Assembly (NCBI GenBank): GCA_016763495.1
Contig: JAESTR010000075.1
Span: 1 to 13,410 of the forward strand
DNA from: Kordiimonadaceae bacterium
GTDB taxonomy: Bacteria > Pseudomonadota > Alphaproteobacteria > Sphingomonadales > Kordiimonadaceae
Reading direction: 5' to 3'
Length of the DNA: 13,410 nt
In this document: positions 1 to 6,417 of the stretch, piece after piece
Layout of the letters: every line of letters starts with the position of its first letter
Position numbering within the stretch: position 1 is the stretch's first letter
Made by a program: the position numbers and the translations under genes
The notes under the pieces: model-generated
Database searches by the model: none
Seen by the model: the letters and a program-made list of their open reading frames with translations, nothing else
What the model was told of the DNA's origin: nothing

Positions 1-378
1 CAAATGACAACGCTCACTACTCTGATGAAAGAAGTGCTTGGCGAGAAAGTTGCTGAAGTACGGGCGTCAGGCAGGCTTACGGAAACGGCATCTTGTCTTG
101 TGGCTAGTGACACAGGCATGGATATGGCGCTTGAGCGTTTGCTGAAAGCCAGTAACCAGCTAGACCATGAAGCCGCTAAAGTACTTGAGATTAACCCAGC
201 GCATCCGGTTATTCGTAAGCTCGCTGAAAAAGCCAGTGAGACTGGTGCTATTGATGCACTGGCTGACCCGGTGTGGCTGATCCTTGATCAAGCCAAAATC
301 CTTGAAGGCGACCCGCTTGATGATCCAACTGCCTTTGCGCGCCGCATGTGCAGCGCAATGGAAAAGGGCCTGACGTAG
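1..378 (+). CDS. htpG: Molecular chaperone HtpG (Hsp90), C-terminal end, 5'-truncated by window edge
   Basis: The open frame runs in from the left edge and ends at TAG (376-378), giving the last 125 residues of an Hsp90-family protein. The diagnostic stretch is the C-terminal dimerisation domain: VRASGRLTETASCLV, then a DTGMDMALERLL helix, then VLEINPAHPVIRKL, an arrangement typical of bacterial HtpG C-termini. HtpG is a cytosolic ATP-dependent chaperone. The ATPase and middle domains lie outside the window. ATG codons near position 4 are internal, so no start is claimed. The gene ends 22 bases before a strong terminator, so it is the last gene of its transcript. The family call is confident; completeness of the rest cannot be judged. 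Confidence 0.93.
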   Translation, partial: QMTTLTTLMKEVLGEKVAEVRASGRLTETASCLVASDTGMDMALERLLKASNQLDHEAAKVLEINPAHPVIRKLAEKASETGAIDALADPVWLILDQAKILEGDPLDDPTAFARRMCSAMEKGLT

Positions 379-400
379 GCTTTTTGTCTGAAATTAAGTA

Positions 401-437
401 AAAAGGCCCAGAAGTGAATGCTTCTGGGCCTTTTTTT
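401..437 (+). terminator. Strong intrinsic terminator after htpG, probably bidirectional
   Basis: There is a perfect 14-bp stem, AAAAGGCCCAGAAG (401-414) with CTTCTGGGCCTTTT (421-434), around a 6-base loop. A run of seven T follows on the plus strand (431-437). On the minus strand the same hairpin is followed by TTTTT (complement of the A-run at 400-404), so it can also stop transcripts from the convergent beta-propeller gene that ends at 564. It is the best terminator in the window. Confidence 0.93.
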
Positions 438-563
438 GTGCCCGGCTTGCCTGTTCTACGGTGCTAGCTGTGGCCTCGGCCTTCAGTCCAAGGCTCAAGC
501 CGCTCATCACTCTGAGGTGTCAACAGTGCGGTTATTATTGTATGTTCGTACTGAAGTGGATGG

Positions 564-1619
564 TTATTGTGGTGTGAAAGTGGCCACCACAAACGTGTCA
601 GCGTGATATTCATAATCTGTGTCGCCGGTTTTAGGGTCTGCGGGCGTTATAGTTTCAGTTGCATTCACGACAAACAAGCGGCCCGTGCGATCGTCAATGT
701 GCATCATGCGGGCACCGACTGAAGTGTAAATTGTTCCCAGCTTTTTGAAAGTGTTGGGGCCGTCCTGCCCGATAACTGTCAGGCTGCCTTCACCGTTGGC
801 AGTGATAATACGTTGGCGTTTTTCATCAATCACCATGGCGTCAAGGTCACGACCAATTTCAATGCTGGCGATTTCCTCACCGGTTTGCGCATTCAGCACA
901 AAGAAGGTGGGCTTGTCGCCACCGCAAGCTCCAAAGATACGGTCGCTGTGGGTCTGATAATAGATCTTTTTAACATTGCAAGACACTGTCCAGCGATCAA
1001 ATTCCTCAAGGGTATCTGATTTTAGTTTCATGATGATGTTGTCATAGCGCACTGGGGCAAAGATAGTGCCTTTACCGTCCGTTGCTGCATCATCCATTTT
1101 GCGGAATGGGAAGGTTTTTTTGCTAAGTAATTTTCCGGTTGCAGGATCTATCGTAAACCATGTGGATTCTTTTTCCCGGGTGCCTGTAATGAAGTGAACA
1201 AGCTTGGTGGCCGGGTCAAAAAAACCGCTATTCAGTCCGCCGTCGTTGGCCAGTTGTTTTCGTTCAATGGGCTTTAGTGTTTCAAGGTTGACAGTTAGCA
1301 GTGTGCCATCGGTCATGGCGATATAGCCACGGTTATAGTCCGGCAACAATAGCGGGCCATTGGCGCCGATAGAGTTTTCAATTGTGGTGACAACCTTGTT
1401 GGTATCTACGTCGAAAACAGTTAGACCATCTTTAACGCGAGCCATATACAAATGGCTGCTGCCGGGCTGCATTTTTATATAGTCCCACCAAGTGTTGCTA
1501 CTAGGCAGCGTCACTCGGTCGGTTTCAGTGTATAGCAGGTCTACAGCTGCGGTTGGACCGTGTGAGAATAGGCAAGCTAAGAGTGATGGCACGATTAGTA
1601 GAGATTTTTTAACTGTCAT
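564..1619 (-). CDS. Exported YncE-like (YVTN-type) beta-propeller protein, 351 aa
   Basis: The N-terminus is a Sec signal peptide: KK at residues 4-5, a hydrophobic core to about residue 19, and a TAA|V cleavage site near residue 25. LLAC at 13-16 faintly resembles a lipobox, so a lipoprotein is a weaker alternative. The mature part consists of repeated short strands and turns typical of WD40/YVTN propellers, such as GLTVFDVDTNKVVTTIE (66-81), FFVLNAQTGEEIASIEIG (239-256) and a closing HADTFVVATF strand (339-348). Cys214 and Cys232 could form a disulfide. No catalytic motif is visible, and such proteins commonly act in periplasmic binding or scaffolding. The ATG at 1619 is preceded by GGGGG at 7-base spacing. 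It stands alone, convergent with htpG. The fold call is good; the function is unknown. Confidence 0.8.
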   Translation of the reverse strand: MTVKKSLLIVPSLLACLFSHGPTAAVDLLYTETDRVTLPSSNTWWDYIKMQPGSSHLYMARVKDGLTVFDVDTNKVVTTIENSIGANGPLLLPDYNRGYIAMTDGTLLTVNLETLKPIERKQLANDGGLNSGFFDPATKLVHFITGTREKESTWFTIDPATGKLLSKKTFPFRKMDDAATDGKGTIFAPVRYDNIIMKLKSDTLEEFDRWTVSCNVKKIYYQTHSDRIFGACGGDKPTFFVLNAQTGEEIASIEIGRDLDAMVIDEKRQRIITANGEGSLTVIGQDGPNTFKKLGTIYTSVGARMMHIDDRTGRLFVVNATETITPADPKTGDTDYEYHADTFVVATFTPQ

Positions 1620-1664
1620 GAATATTCCCCCGAAATGACGATAATTGTATTTAATTGCAAAAAA

Positions 1665-1707
1665 AAACTATATAGTTTGGTATAGGCTATTTTCTTCCCA
1701 AAACCAA
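1665..1707 (-). promoter_or_regulatory. Possible promoter and palindrome upstream of the beta-propeller gene
   Basis: Read on the minus strand, TTGGTT (1702-1707) and TATACC (1679-1684) are separated by 17 bases and could be -35 and -10 elements. Immediately downstream is a perfect 14-bp palindrome, AAACTATATAGTTT (1665-1678), about 45 bases before the ATG and next to a run of nine A. It is placed like an operator, but AT-rich palindromes arise by chance easily and the -10 match is only partial. Confidence 0.3.
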
Positions 1708-2033
1708 GGTGTAATTGCCATTTGGGCTGACTTCAATAGATCGCAACCTAAGCAGCTGAAGAAGATCAAGGTGTATTTCTTGTAGACCGCCTGCCTCTGC
1801 GTACTCGTATGCTCATCCATCACTGACGCCATGGCAGTGTGTTCATCTATTATTTAGGAGGTCACGCACGCAGCACTGGGCTAGTCGTTTCATAGTTGCC
1901 TAAGCCAACAGTTCGCTGGATTTGCCTGATAAAACCGGTGTTTGCTTGGCGCGCGTTGTTGTCTGCTTCAGGAACAGCGCTTTGAAGAAGGGTTACGGCT
2001 TAAATCGGCGGCCTTAGTTTCAATATGTGAAAC

Positions 2034-2063
2034 GCCGGAGCACTTAAAATGCTCCGGCTTTGT
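2034..2063. terminator. GC-rich hairpin after the MAPEG gene
   Basis: The arms GCCGGAGCA (2034-2042) and TGCTCCGGC (2050-2058) form a perfect 9-bp stem with a 7-base loop. It begins 29 bases past the MAPEG stop codon, so it is placed to end that minus-strand transcript. On the minus strand, however, only GTTTC follows the stem. The T-rich tail (TTTGTTTATTT) lies on the plus side, where no gene precedes it. Direction of action is uncertain. Confidence 0.6.
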
Positions 2064-2087
2064 TTATTTGAGTAGCCACTTGAATTG

Positions 2088-2480
2088 CTACAGCTTGCCA
2101 AGTACGACAAGGCCAATGTAGATGATCGCTGCCCAGCTGATCATAAAGCTTGTGGTACGGACAAAGAATACCGAAAATATGTAGAATACTGCGTGTGCAA
2201 TGCGAGCATAGCTATATAGGAATGCGGCAAAAATAGTTTCTGGTGTTACGGCATCAGCAAGGACGGCTGCCACGCACACACCAATGAAGGCGGGTAGGTT
2301 TTCAACAGCATTCTGGTGCGCTTGGTTTAAGCGCCTAGCCCATGCAGGAATTTCAGTGGTGTCAGTTTTTGGGTTACCCGCTAGCACTGACGCCATGCCC
2401 CGCGTTCGCACAGCGGCCATTAAGGCAGGCATCCACATAAATATAGTTACAAAACAGGCTAGAATTATCGCTTCAGGCAT
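2088..2480 (-). CDS. MAPEG-family integral membrane protein, 130 aa
   Basis: This small four-helix inner-membrane protein has hydrophobic segments at about residues 4-23, 62-78, 82-105 and 110-128. The family signature is the loop and second helix RLNQAHQNAVENLPAFIG (50-67), with the Asn-Ala-x-Glu-Asn core typical of membrane-associated eicosanoid/glutathione-metabolism (MAPEG) proteins. Family members act on glutathione conjugates or lipid peroxides, but the bacterial substrate is not predictable here. Start choice: a TTG lies at 2481-2483, but the ATG at 2478-2480 has GAGGAG (2487-2492) at 6-base spacing, so the ATG is preferred. The upstream promoter carries a palindrome almost identical to one in the MarR gene promoter, suggesting MarR-type repression. 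Confidence 0.88.
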   Translation of the reverse strand: MPEAIILACFVTIFMWMPALMAAVRTRGMASVLAGNPKTDTTEIPAWARRLNQAHQNAVENLPAFIGVCVAAVLADAVTPETIFAAFLYSYARIAHAVFYIFSVFFVRTTSFMISWAAIIYIGLVVLGKL

Positions 2481-2509
2481 CAAGTGCTCCTCTTGGTATG
2501 TGTCTTACC

Positions 2510-2548
2510 TATATGATGCTAAATACATTTGTTGTAAATAGCAACAAA
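2510..2548 (-). promoter_or_regulatory. MAPEG promoter with candidate MarR operator
   Basis: A 21-bp inverted repeat, TTTGTTG-N7-CAACAAA (2528-2548), lies 48-68 bases upstream of the MAPEG ATG. On the minus strand it contains TTTACA (2533-2538), usable as a -35 box, with a weak CATATA (2510-2515) 17 bases further on. Its 15-base core GTTGTAAATAGCAAC (2531-2545) differs at one position from the core in the MarR gene promoter (5843-5857). A bound regulator would cover the -35 box. Confidence 0.6.
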
Positions 2549-2630
2549 ATAGATGCAAAAGCTAGAGGAGAACGTTATAGGCGGGCCTGTAACCTCATTA
2601 GGCCCCACGTAAACGAATAGAAAGCTGTTT

Positions 2631-3566
2631 CTAATATTCGCGAGTGCGGTCAACTATATCTGCGACAGGTGTTCCGTTTAGGAATGACCTTACGTTAGTA
2701 GCTACTACGGTTGAAGCAGTTTTTGGGTCTGTAATCGCGGCGATGTGGGGCAGAATGGTTATCTTAGTGTGCTGCCAAAAAACATGGCTTTCAGGCAAAG
2801 GTTCCACATTGAAGACATCGAGCATGGCGTGTTTAATGGTGCTGTTATTCAGCGCTGCGAGCAAATCATCTTCAACCACATGGCCACCGCGCGCTAAATT
2901 GATGAAGGTAGCATCTGCTTTCATCATGTTGAATGTTCTAGTGTTAAAAAGCCCTTTCGTTTCTGTTGTCAGCGGTAGCAGGTTTATGAGAATATCAGAC
3001 TGGTTGAGAATGGCTTGAAAGCCGCGGTCCTCGGACAAACATTCAAATGAGCTGATGTTTTTCTGGCTGCGGCTCTAGCCGAGTGTGCGGTAACCAATGC
3101 TTGAAATCAGTTTTGCTGTTTTTGCACCCATGTTGCCAAGGCCAAGTACAGAAACTGTTACATCAGCAGCGCGCCGTTGTTGCAGCGCTTGCCATAAACT
3201 GTTCCGTTGTTGTTCGATGTAGCCCAGTGCATTGCGATGCACCATTAAAGTGAGCATCAAGGCTGTTTCGGCCATAGTATCTGTCATGGCGGGGTCGACT
3301 AGCCGCGCGAAGGGAATATTGGTTGGAATAGTCTCATCTTCAAGGACGCCGTTTATACCTGCGGATAAGGTATGAAAGAAACGTAGGTTCGGTAGGCTGG
3401 AAAGGGTGTTCCTTGGGGGTTGGTATATGATGGCAATTTCAATATCGTCGCGGTTTTCGTGTGTTATATCCGTAACGATATCATGCTCCGGCAATGCCTC
3501 TTCTATCGCCGGTATCCATACATCAAACTCTGGACCAGTAACTTTGGGTGCGAGTAGTATTTTCAT
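2631..3566 (-). pseudogene. ghrA: GhrA-type D-2-hydroxyacid dehydrogenase interrupted by an in-frame amber codon
   Basis: One frame spans 311 codons, about the length of E. coli GhrA (glyoxylate/hydroxypyruvate reductase A), with a single TAG at codon 164 (3075-3077). Both halves read well: Rossmann motif GLGNMG (142-147) and, after the stop, LARGGHVVEDDLL with Arg226, DVFNVEPLP with Glu255 and PHIAAIT with His274, then the typical VDRTREY end. The context GYRTLG-stop-SRSQ aligns with family sequences having Trp-Ser-Arg, so TGG to TAG is the simplest explanation. No frameshift or deletion is seen, and all catalytic residues survive, so the mutation is recent or a sequencing error. The ATG at 3566 (AGGG at 8 bases) is preferred to the GTG at 3581. 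It lies downstream of megL on the same strand, 145 bases away. Confidence 0.85.
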
Positions 3567-3600
3567 GGTAGTGGCCCTCACGTATTTGCACCTATGACGC

Positions 3601-3630
3601 TATATAGTTGAGGGTGGTGAGCAGACACAA
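3601..3630 (-). promoter_or_regulatory. Possible promoter of the dehydrogenase gene
   Basis: On the minus strand, TTGTGT (3625-3630) and TATATA (3601-3606) are 18 bases apart, and the -10 ends about 34 bases before the ATG at 3566. This would let the dehydrogenase be transcribed separately from megL. The -35 match is only partial. Confidence 0.35.
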
Positions 3631-3700
3631 GCATGTCTGACTGAAGTCTCACATTAAGACGGTTGATCTTGTAGTAAGGTGGTGTTGGAAAAGTGTTTAG

Positions 3701-3720
3701 TTAGACTGAGTTTAGACTGA
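3701..3720. repeat. Short tandem duplication across the megL stop codon
   Basis: TTAGACTGA occurs at 3701-3709 and again at 3712-3720, an 11-base period. On the minus strand each copy reads TCA GTC TAA, so the last two codons and stop of megL are echoed just downstream. It looks like a slippage duplication with no obvious role. Confidence 0.6.
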
Positions 3721-4905
3721 TGGTAGCGCTTGTTCAATATCAGCAATAATGTCACCCACCGTTTCTAAGCCAACAGACAGGCGTACAAGTCCTTCACTAA
3801 TGTTGTGGGCGGCACGTTCTTCCTCGGTATAGGCTGAGTGGGTCATGCTGGCCGGGTGCTGCACCAGTGTTTCTGCATCGCCAAGGCTAACAGCGCAGTG
3901 GATCATCTCAAGCTTATTCATAAAGTTGATTCCGGCTTGTTTACCGGCTTTAAGCTCGAACGCGATCATGCCGCCAAAGTCAGCCATTTGCTTTTTGGCG
4001 AGTGCATGCTGCGGAAAGCTTTCCAGTCCCGGATAATGTACAGCGCTAACCGCAGGGTGGGCTTCAAGTATTTTAGCTATAATCATGGCGCTCTCGCAGT
4101 GGCGGGCCATGCGCAGTTCTAATGTTTTCAAGCCGCGTGTTACAAGCATTGCTGTCATGGGTGCCATTACAGCACCTGTCATATCTTTCATGCCCACAAG
4201 GCGCACTTGTGCGATGTCCTCAGCGGAACCAACAGCAAGGCCCGCGACCAAATCCCCATGCCCGCCCATGTATTTGGTGGCAGAATGCACAACAATATCA
4301 GCGCCTAAATCAATAGGACGTGTCAGAAGCGGTGTTGCATAGGTGTTGTCGACGATAACCTTGGCACCGATGGAGTGGGCGATTTTTGCACAGGCTTCAA
4401 TATCCACAAGACGCATGTTGGGGTTTGCAGGTGTTTCGAAATATACCAATTTGGTTTTGGTGCTAATCGCAGCTTCTAACTGTTCAGGCTTGGTCATGTC
4501 GACGTGCGTAACAGTGATGCCAAACTTTGCCAATCCGTGCTGCATGAAGGAAAAGGTACAGCCATAAAGGGTTTTGTCAGTGATAATTTCATTGCCTGGC
4601 GCAAGGAATGTCCATAACGCGGCGGTGATGGCCCCCATGCCAGAAGCAGTTGCAACACCCGCTTCTGCGCCTTCTAGGATAGCAATACGTTTTTCAAGCA
4701 AGTCCAGTGTCGGATTGGAAATGCGGCTGTAAAAATAGCCCTCCCGTTCGCCAGCGAAAATTTCACCACCTTGTTCAGCGGTTTCAAAAGCAAAGGTGGA
4801 GGTGAAATGCACAGGCGGTGTTAAGGCACCTTCGGCGTCACTAGGGTGATATCCATGATGAATGGCTTTTGTGGCGAAACCTTTGGTACTGTCATCCTGT
4901 TGCAT
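3712..4905 (-). CDS. megL: Methionine gamma-lyase (PLP enzyme), 397 aa
   Basis: This cytosolic PLP enzyme of the Cys/Met-metabolism family splits L-methionine into methanethiol, ammonia and 2-oxobutyrate. It matches the Pseudomonas putida enzyme (398 aa, recalled) closely, with functional residues at the same numbers: Tyr59 and Arg61 (phosphate binding from the neighbouring subunit, FYSRISNPT), Tyr114 and Cys116 (LYGCTF), Asp186, the PLP lysine Lys211 (HSATKY), Lys240-Asp241 and Arg375 (VRLSVG). Cys116 is the residue that separates methionine gamma-lyases from cystathionine gamma-lyase/synthase relatives, which favours this assignment. The ATG at 4905 has GGAAG at 7-base spacing. It is divergent from an Lrp/AsnC gene, as in mdeA-mdeR pairs, so methionine-responsive activation is likely. 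Cystathionine lyase or homocysteine desulfhydrase activity remains a lesser alternative. Confidence 0.92.
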   Translation of the reverse strand: MQQDDSTKGFATKAIHHGYHPSDAEGALTPPVHFTSTFAFETAEQGGEIFAGEREGYFYSRISNPTLDLLEKRIAILEGAEAGVATASGMGAITAALWTFLAPGNEIITDKTLYGCTFSFMQHGLAKFGITVTHVDMTKPEQLEAAISTKTKLVYFETPANPNMRLVDIEACAKIAHSIGAKVIVDNTYATPLLTRPIDLGADIVVHSATKYMGGHGDLVAGLAVGSAEDIAQVRLVGMKDMTGAVMAPMTAMLVTRGLKTLELRMARHCESAMIIAKILEAHPAVSAVHYPGLESFPQHALAKKQMADFGGMIAFELKAGKQAGINFMNKLEMIHCAVSLGDAETLVQHPASMTHSAYTEEERAAHNISEGLVRLSVGLETVGDIIADIEQALPSV

Positions 4906-5034
4906 ACTAATACTTCCATACTATTCATTATTGTCTTATTTCCTATAGTATATGCTAATTTATGAGGCAGTATCTTGCTTTAACAGTCTATATGTCTCTA
5001 TTTAAGGGTTGATTATGCTAATGTTGAGGGTGAG
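4906..5034. promoter_or_regulatory. Divergent megL / Lrp-type regulator promoter region
   Basis: The AT-rich spacer contains TAGTATATGCTA (4946-4957), which has TAG and CTA ends like half-sites of Lrp-family operators but is shorter than the 15-bp E. coli consensus. On the minus strand it includes TATACT (4947-4952), usable as the megL -10. No good -35 lies upstream, which fits a promoter that needs an activator. TATGCTAAT is repeated at 4951-4959 and 5014-5022, 63 bp apart, close to six helical turns, as expected for a regulator that wraps DNA. All of this is inference from pattern. Confidence 0.45.
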
Positions 5035-5496
5035 ATGGATAATAAAGACCGACAGATAATTCGTGAGCTGCAACAAGATGGTCGGCTGACAAATCATGAG
5101 CTTGCCGCGCGGGTAAACCTGTCGCCATCTCCGTGCCTTAGGCGCGTGCGTAATTTAGAGCAGTCAGGCGTCATTAAGGGCTATACAGCGCTTGTTGATC
5201 AAAAGGCCTTTGGCTTGCCTGTTATTTGCTTTGTGCGAGTGCGGTTGGTGCAGCATAGCAAAGAGAGTGTGAAAATTTTCGAAGACGCTATTGAGCTGAT
5301 CGAGGAAATTCAAGATTGTTATTTGATGACAGGGGACTGTGATTACTTGCTTAAAATTATAGTCGAAGACTTGGAGGCCTATGAAACATTGGTACGAACC
5401 AGAATTCATAATATTGCTGGCGTAGCGTCCATGGATACAGGATTTGCTTACGGCAAAGTGAAACAGTCACGGGTATTCCCCTGGCCCGATCGTTGA
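5035..5496 (+). CDS. Lrp/AsnC-family transcriptional regulator, 153 aa, likely regulator of megL
   Basis: It has the family's standard two domains and length. An N-terminal winged helix-turn-helix at residues 1-60 includes DRQIIRELQQDGRLTNHELA and the recognition helix SPSPCLRRVRNLEQSGVI. A C-terminal RAM (ligand-binding, oligomerisation) domain at about 65-140 includes DCYLMTGDCDYLLKI (92-106), the Gly-rich turn that contacts amino acids in this family. The ATG is preceded by GAGGG at short spacing. The gene is transcribed away from megL across a 129-base shared promoter region, the same arrangement as mdeR with mdeA, where the Lrp-like protein activates the lyase gene. The ligand is probably methionine or another amino acid, but the sequence does not prove this. 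Confidence 0.9.
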   Translation: MDNKDRQIIRELQQDGRLTNHELAARVNLSPSPCLRRVRNLEQSGVIKGYTALVDQKAFGLPVICFVRVRLVQHSKESVKIFEDAIELIEEIQDCYLMTGDCDYLLKIIVEDLEAYETLVRTRIHNIAGVASMDTGFAYGKVKQSRVFPWPDR

Positions 5497-5707
5497 AAGC
5501 CGGTAGCACTGTATTATGCGGCATTGCTATCAGTTGGAAAGTGGGTGCCACCGCTGAAAGAGATGGAAGTACTGCAGTAGCACCCGGTAGCTAGCTGAAA
5601 GCCTTGCACAGAGAATGCTTAGCTCGCAGCTCCCATAGTTTGTGGAATTAGTGCGGTAGGCAGGTGAGGGTGCTCTGGCAAAACGGGGGTGTCTTATCTT
5701 AGGGTCT

Positions 5708-5787
5708 TCACGAAGCTTGTCGTACTTGCCCAAATCCACCGGTTTTGCCCGTGGGGCCCATCACAAGGGTTAGGTTTTGTCGCTCAT
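5708..5787 (-). pseudogene. Remnant 5' end of an NmrA/SDR-like dinucleotide-binding gene
   Basis: On the minus strand an ATG at 5787 reads MSDKT and then hits TAA. Adding one base in the ACC run lets it continue as LTLVMGPTGKTGG, which is the beta-strand plus GxTGxTG nucleotide-binding loop found at the very N-terminus of NmrA-like and atypical SDR proteins. The frame closes with a stop at 5708-5710, and no further family sequence follows, so the rest of the gene has been lost. Its start points away from the MarR gene across the operator, the usual place for a divergent MarR target. The identification rests on about 13 residues and could be coincidence. Confidence 0.35.
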
Positions 5788-5833
5788 CGTTTGCTCATAT
5801 TTGTCATTTTCCGGTGTTTGATATATGATGATT

Positions 5834-5863
5834 TTATCAACAGTTGTTAATAGCAACTATAAA
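5834..5863 (+). promoter_or_regulatory. MarR gene promoter with candidate autoregulatory operator
   Basis: TTATCA (5834-5839) and TATAAA (5858-5863) are 18 bases apart and form a plausible promoter. The spacer between them is filled by the inverted repeat AGTTG-N7-CAACT (5842-5858). Its 15-base core GTTGTTAATAGCAAC matches the core upstream of the MAPEG gene (2531-2545) at 14 of 15 positions. A MarR dimer bound here would block RNA polymerase, the standard autorepression arrangement of the family. Confidence 0.62.
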
Positions 5864-5945
5864 AGTTTTTGCCTCTTCTCTGCCGATACGCTAGGTGTTG
5901 TGCACCTTAGTGCAGTGAAATATACGGAAAGTCGCGGTAGTCTTA

Positions 5946-6386
5946 ATGTCAGCCAATATACCTAAACCTGAAGATAGTATTGGCTATGCGCTGCATCTTG
6001 CCAGTTTCGTTTTTAAGACAGCGATGAAAAGCCATTTTAAAGCTGCAGGGCTTGATATTACACCGGAAGAATTTGTGTTTCTTTTTTCGGTGCCAGAAGG
6101 CGGTGATACTCAAAGGAACTTAACCAAAGCGGCGCTCAAAGATAAAACCACCATAACCCGCATGGTGGACCGTTTGGTTGGCAAAGGCTGGGTCGAGCGC
6201 CACGAAAACCCCGAGAACCGCCGGGAGCAAATCATAAGCACCACATCGTCGGGCTTGCAGTTGAAAGGCCAATTATTACCAACAGTGTTTCAGCTGGTCA
6301 GTAAAGCCACCGCTGGTATTGACGCAGGTGATCTGGAAATAACCAAAAAGACGTTGCGGCATTTAACCGCTAATCTACGGGATTAA
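5946..6386 (+). CDS. MarR-family transcriptional regulator, 146 aa
   Basis: The size and layout are typical of MarR dimers. An N-terminal helix (about 10-34) is followed by a winged helix-turn-helix with LTKAALKDKTTITRMVDRLVGKGW (59-82) and the wing VERHENPENRRE (83-94), whose Asp/Asn-x-Arg-Arg tip contacts the minor groove in this family. A C-terminal dimerisation helix spans about 105-146. The protein has no cysteine, so oxidation sensing of the OhrR type is excluded and a small-molecule ligand is more likely. The ATG at 5946 has only a weak upstream GGTAG. The gene is convergent with the CNNM gene (31 bases apart, no terminator seen). Its own promoter and that of the MAPEG gene share a palindrome, pointing to a small stress or detoxification regulon. 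Confidence 0.9.
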   Translation: MSANIPKPEDSIGYALHLASFVFKTAMKSHFKAAGLDITPEEFVFLFSVPEGGDTQRNLTKAALKDKTTITRMVDRLVGKGWVERHENPENRREQIISTTSSGLQLKGQLLPTVFQLVSKATAGIDAGDLEITKKTLRHLTANLRD

Positions 6387-6417
6387 CCGCTGCCGTAATT
6401 TCATTTGGGCAAGAGCA

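Larger units (their letters stand above)
1620..2087. other. 468-base intergenic gap without a recognisable gene
   Basis: The right part of the gap holds a hairpin (2034-2063) and a second small inverted repeat, GTTTCA-N5-TGAAAC (2017-2033). On the minus strand, 1862-1999 is an open stretch of 45 codons between two stops, ending in a protein-like segment with NTGFIRQIQRTVGLGNYE. It has no ATG/GTG start and no match I can name, so it may be the tail of a decayed gene or chance. No start, RBS or RNA gene is supported elsewhere in the gap. Confidence 0.5.
5497..5945. other. 449-base intergenic gap with decayed coding material and the MarR promoter
   Basis: The left two thirds (5497-5700) contain only short open frames on the minus strand, which are not protein-like, and small palindromes such as TACTGCAGTA (5570-5579). 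No terminator for the Lrp-type gene is evident. A likely gene remnant sits at about 5708-5787, and a regulator operator/promoter at 5834-5863. The leader from the promoter to the MarR start is about 80 bases and shows no recognisable riboswitch or RNA fold. Confidence 0.5.

Noticed and set aside
418..606. Plus-strand 62-codon frame starting inside the htpG terminator
   Set aside because: It begins in the terminator loop, has no RBS, and runs into the 3' end of the minus-strand propeller gene; the composition is not protein-like.
2583..2605. GGGCCT-N11-AGGCCC inverted repeat just after the dehydrogenase gene, considered as its terminator
   Set aside because: Only 6 bp of stem, an 11-base loop and no T-run on the minus strand after it; too weak to call.
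5530..5739. Minus-strand 69-codon frame in the gap before the MarR gene
   Set aside because: No RBS, low-complexity basic translation with no hydrophobic or domain pattern, and it overlaps another frame that better explains part of the sequence.
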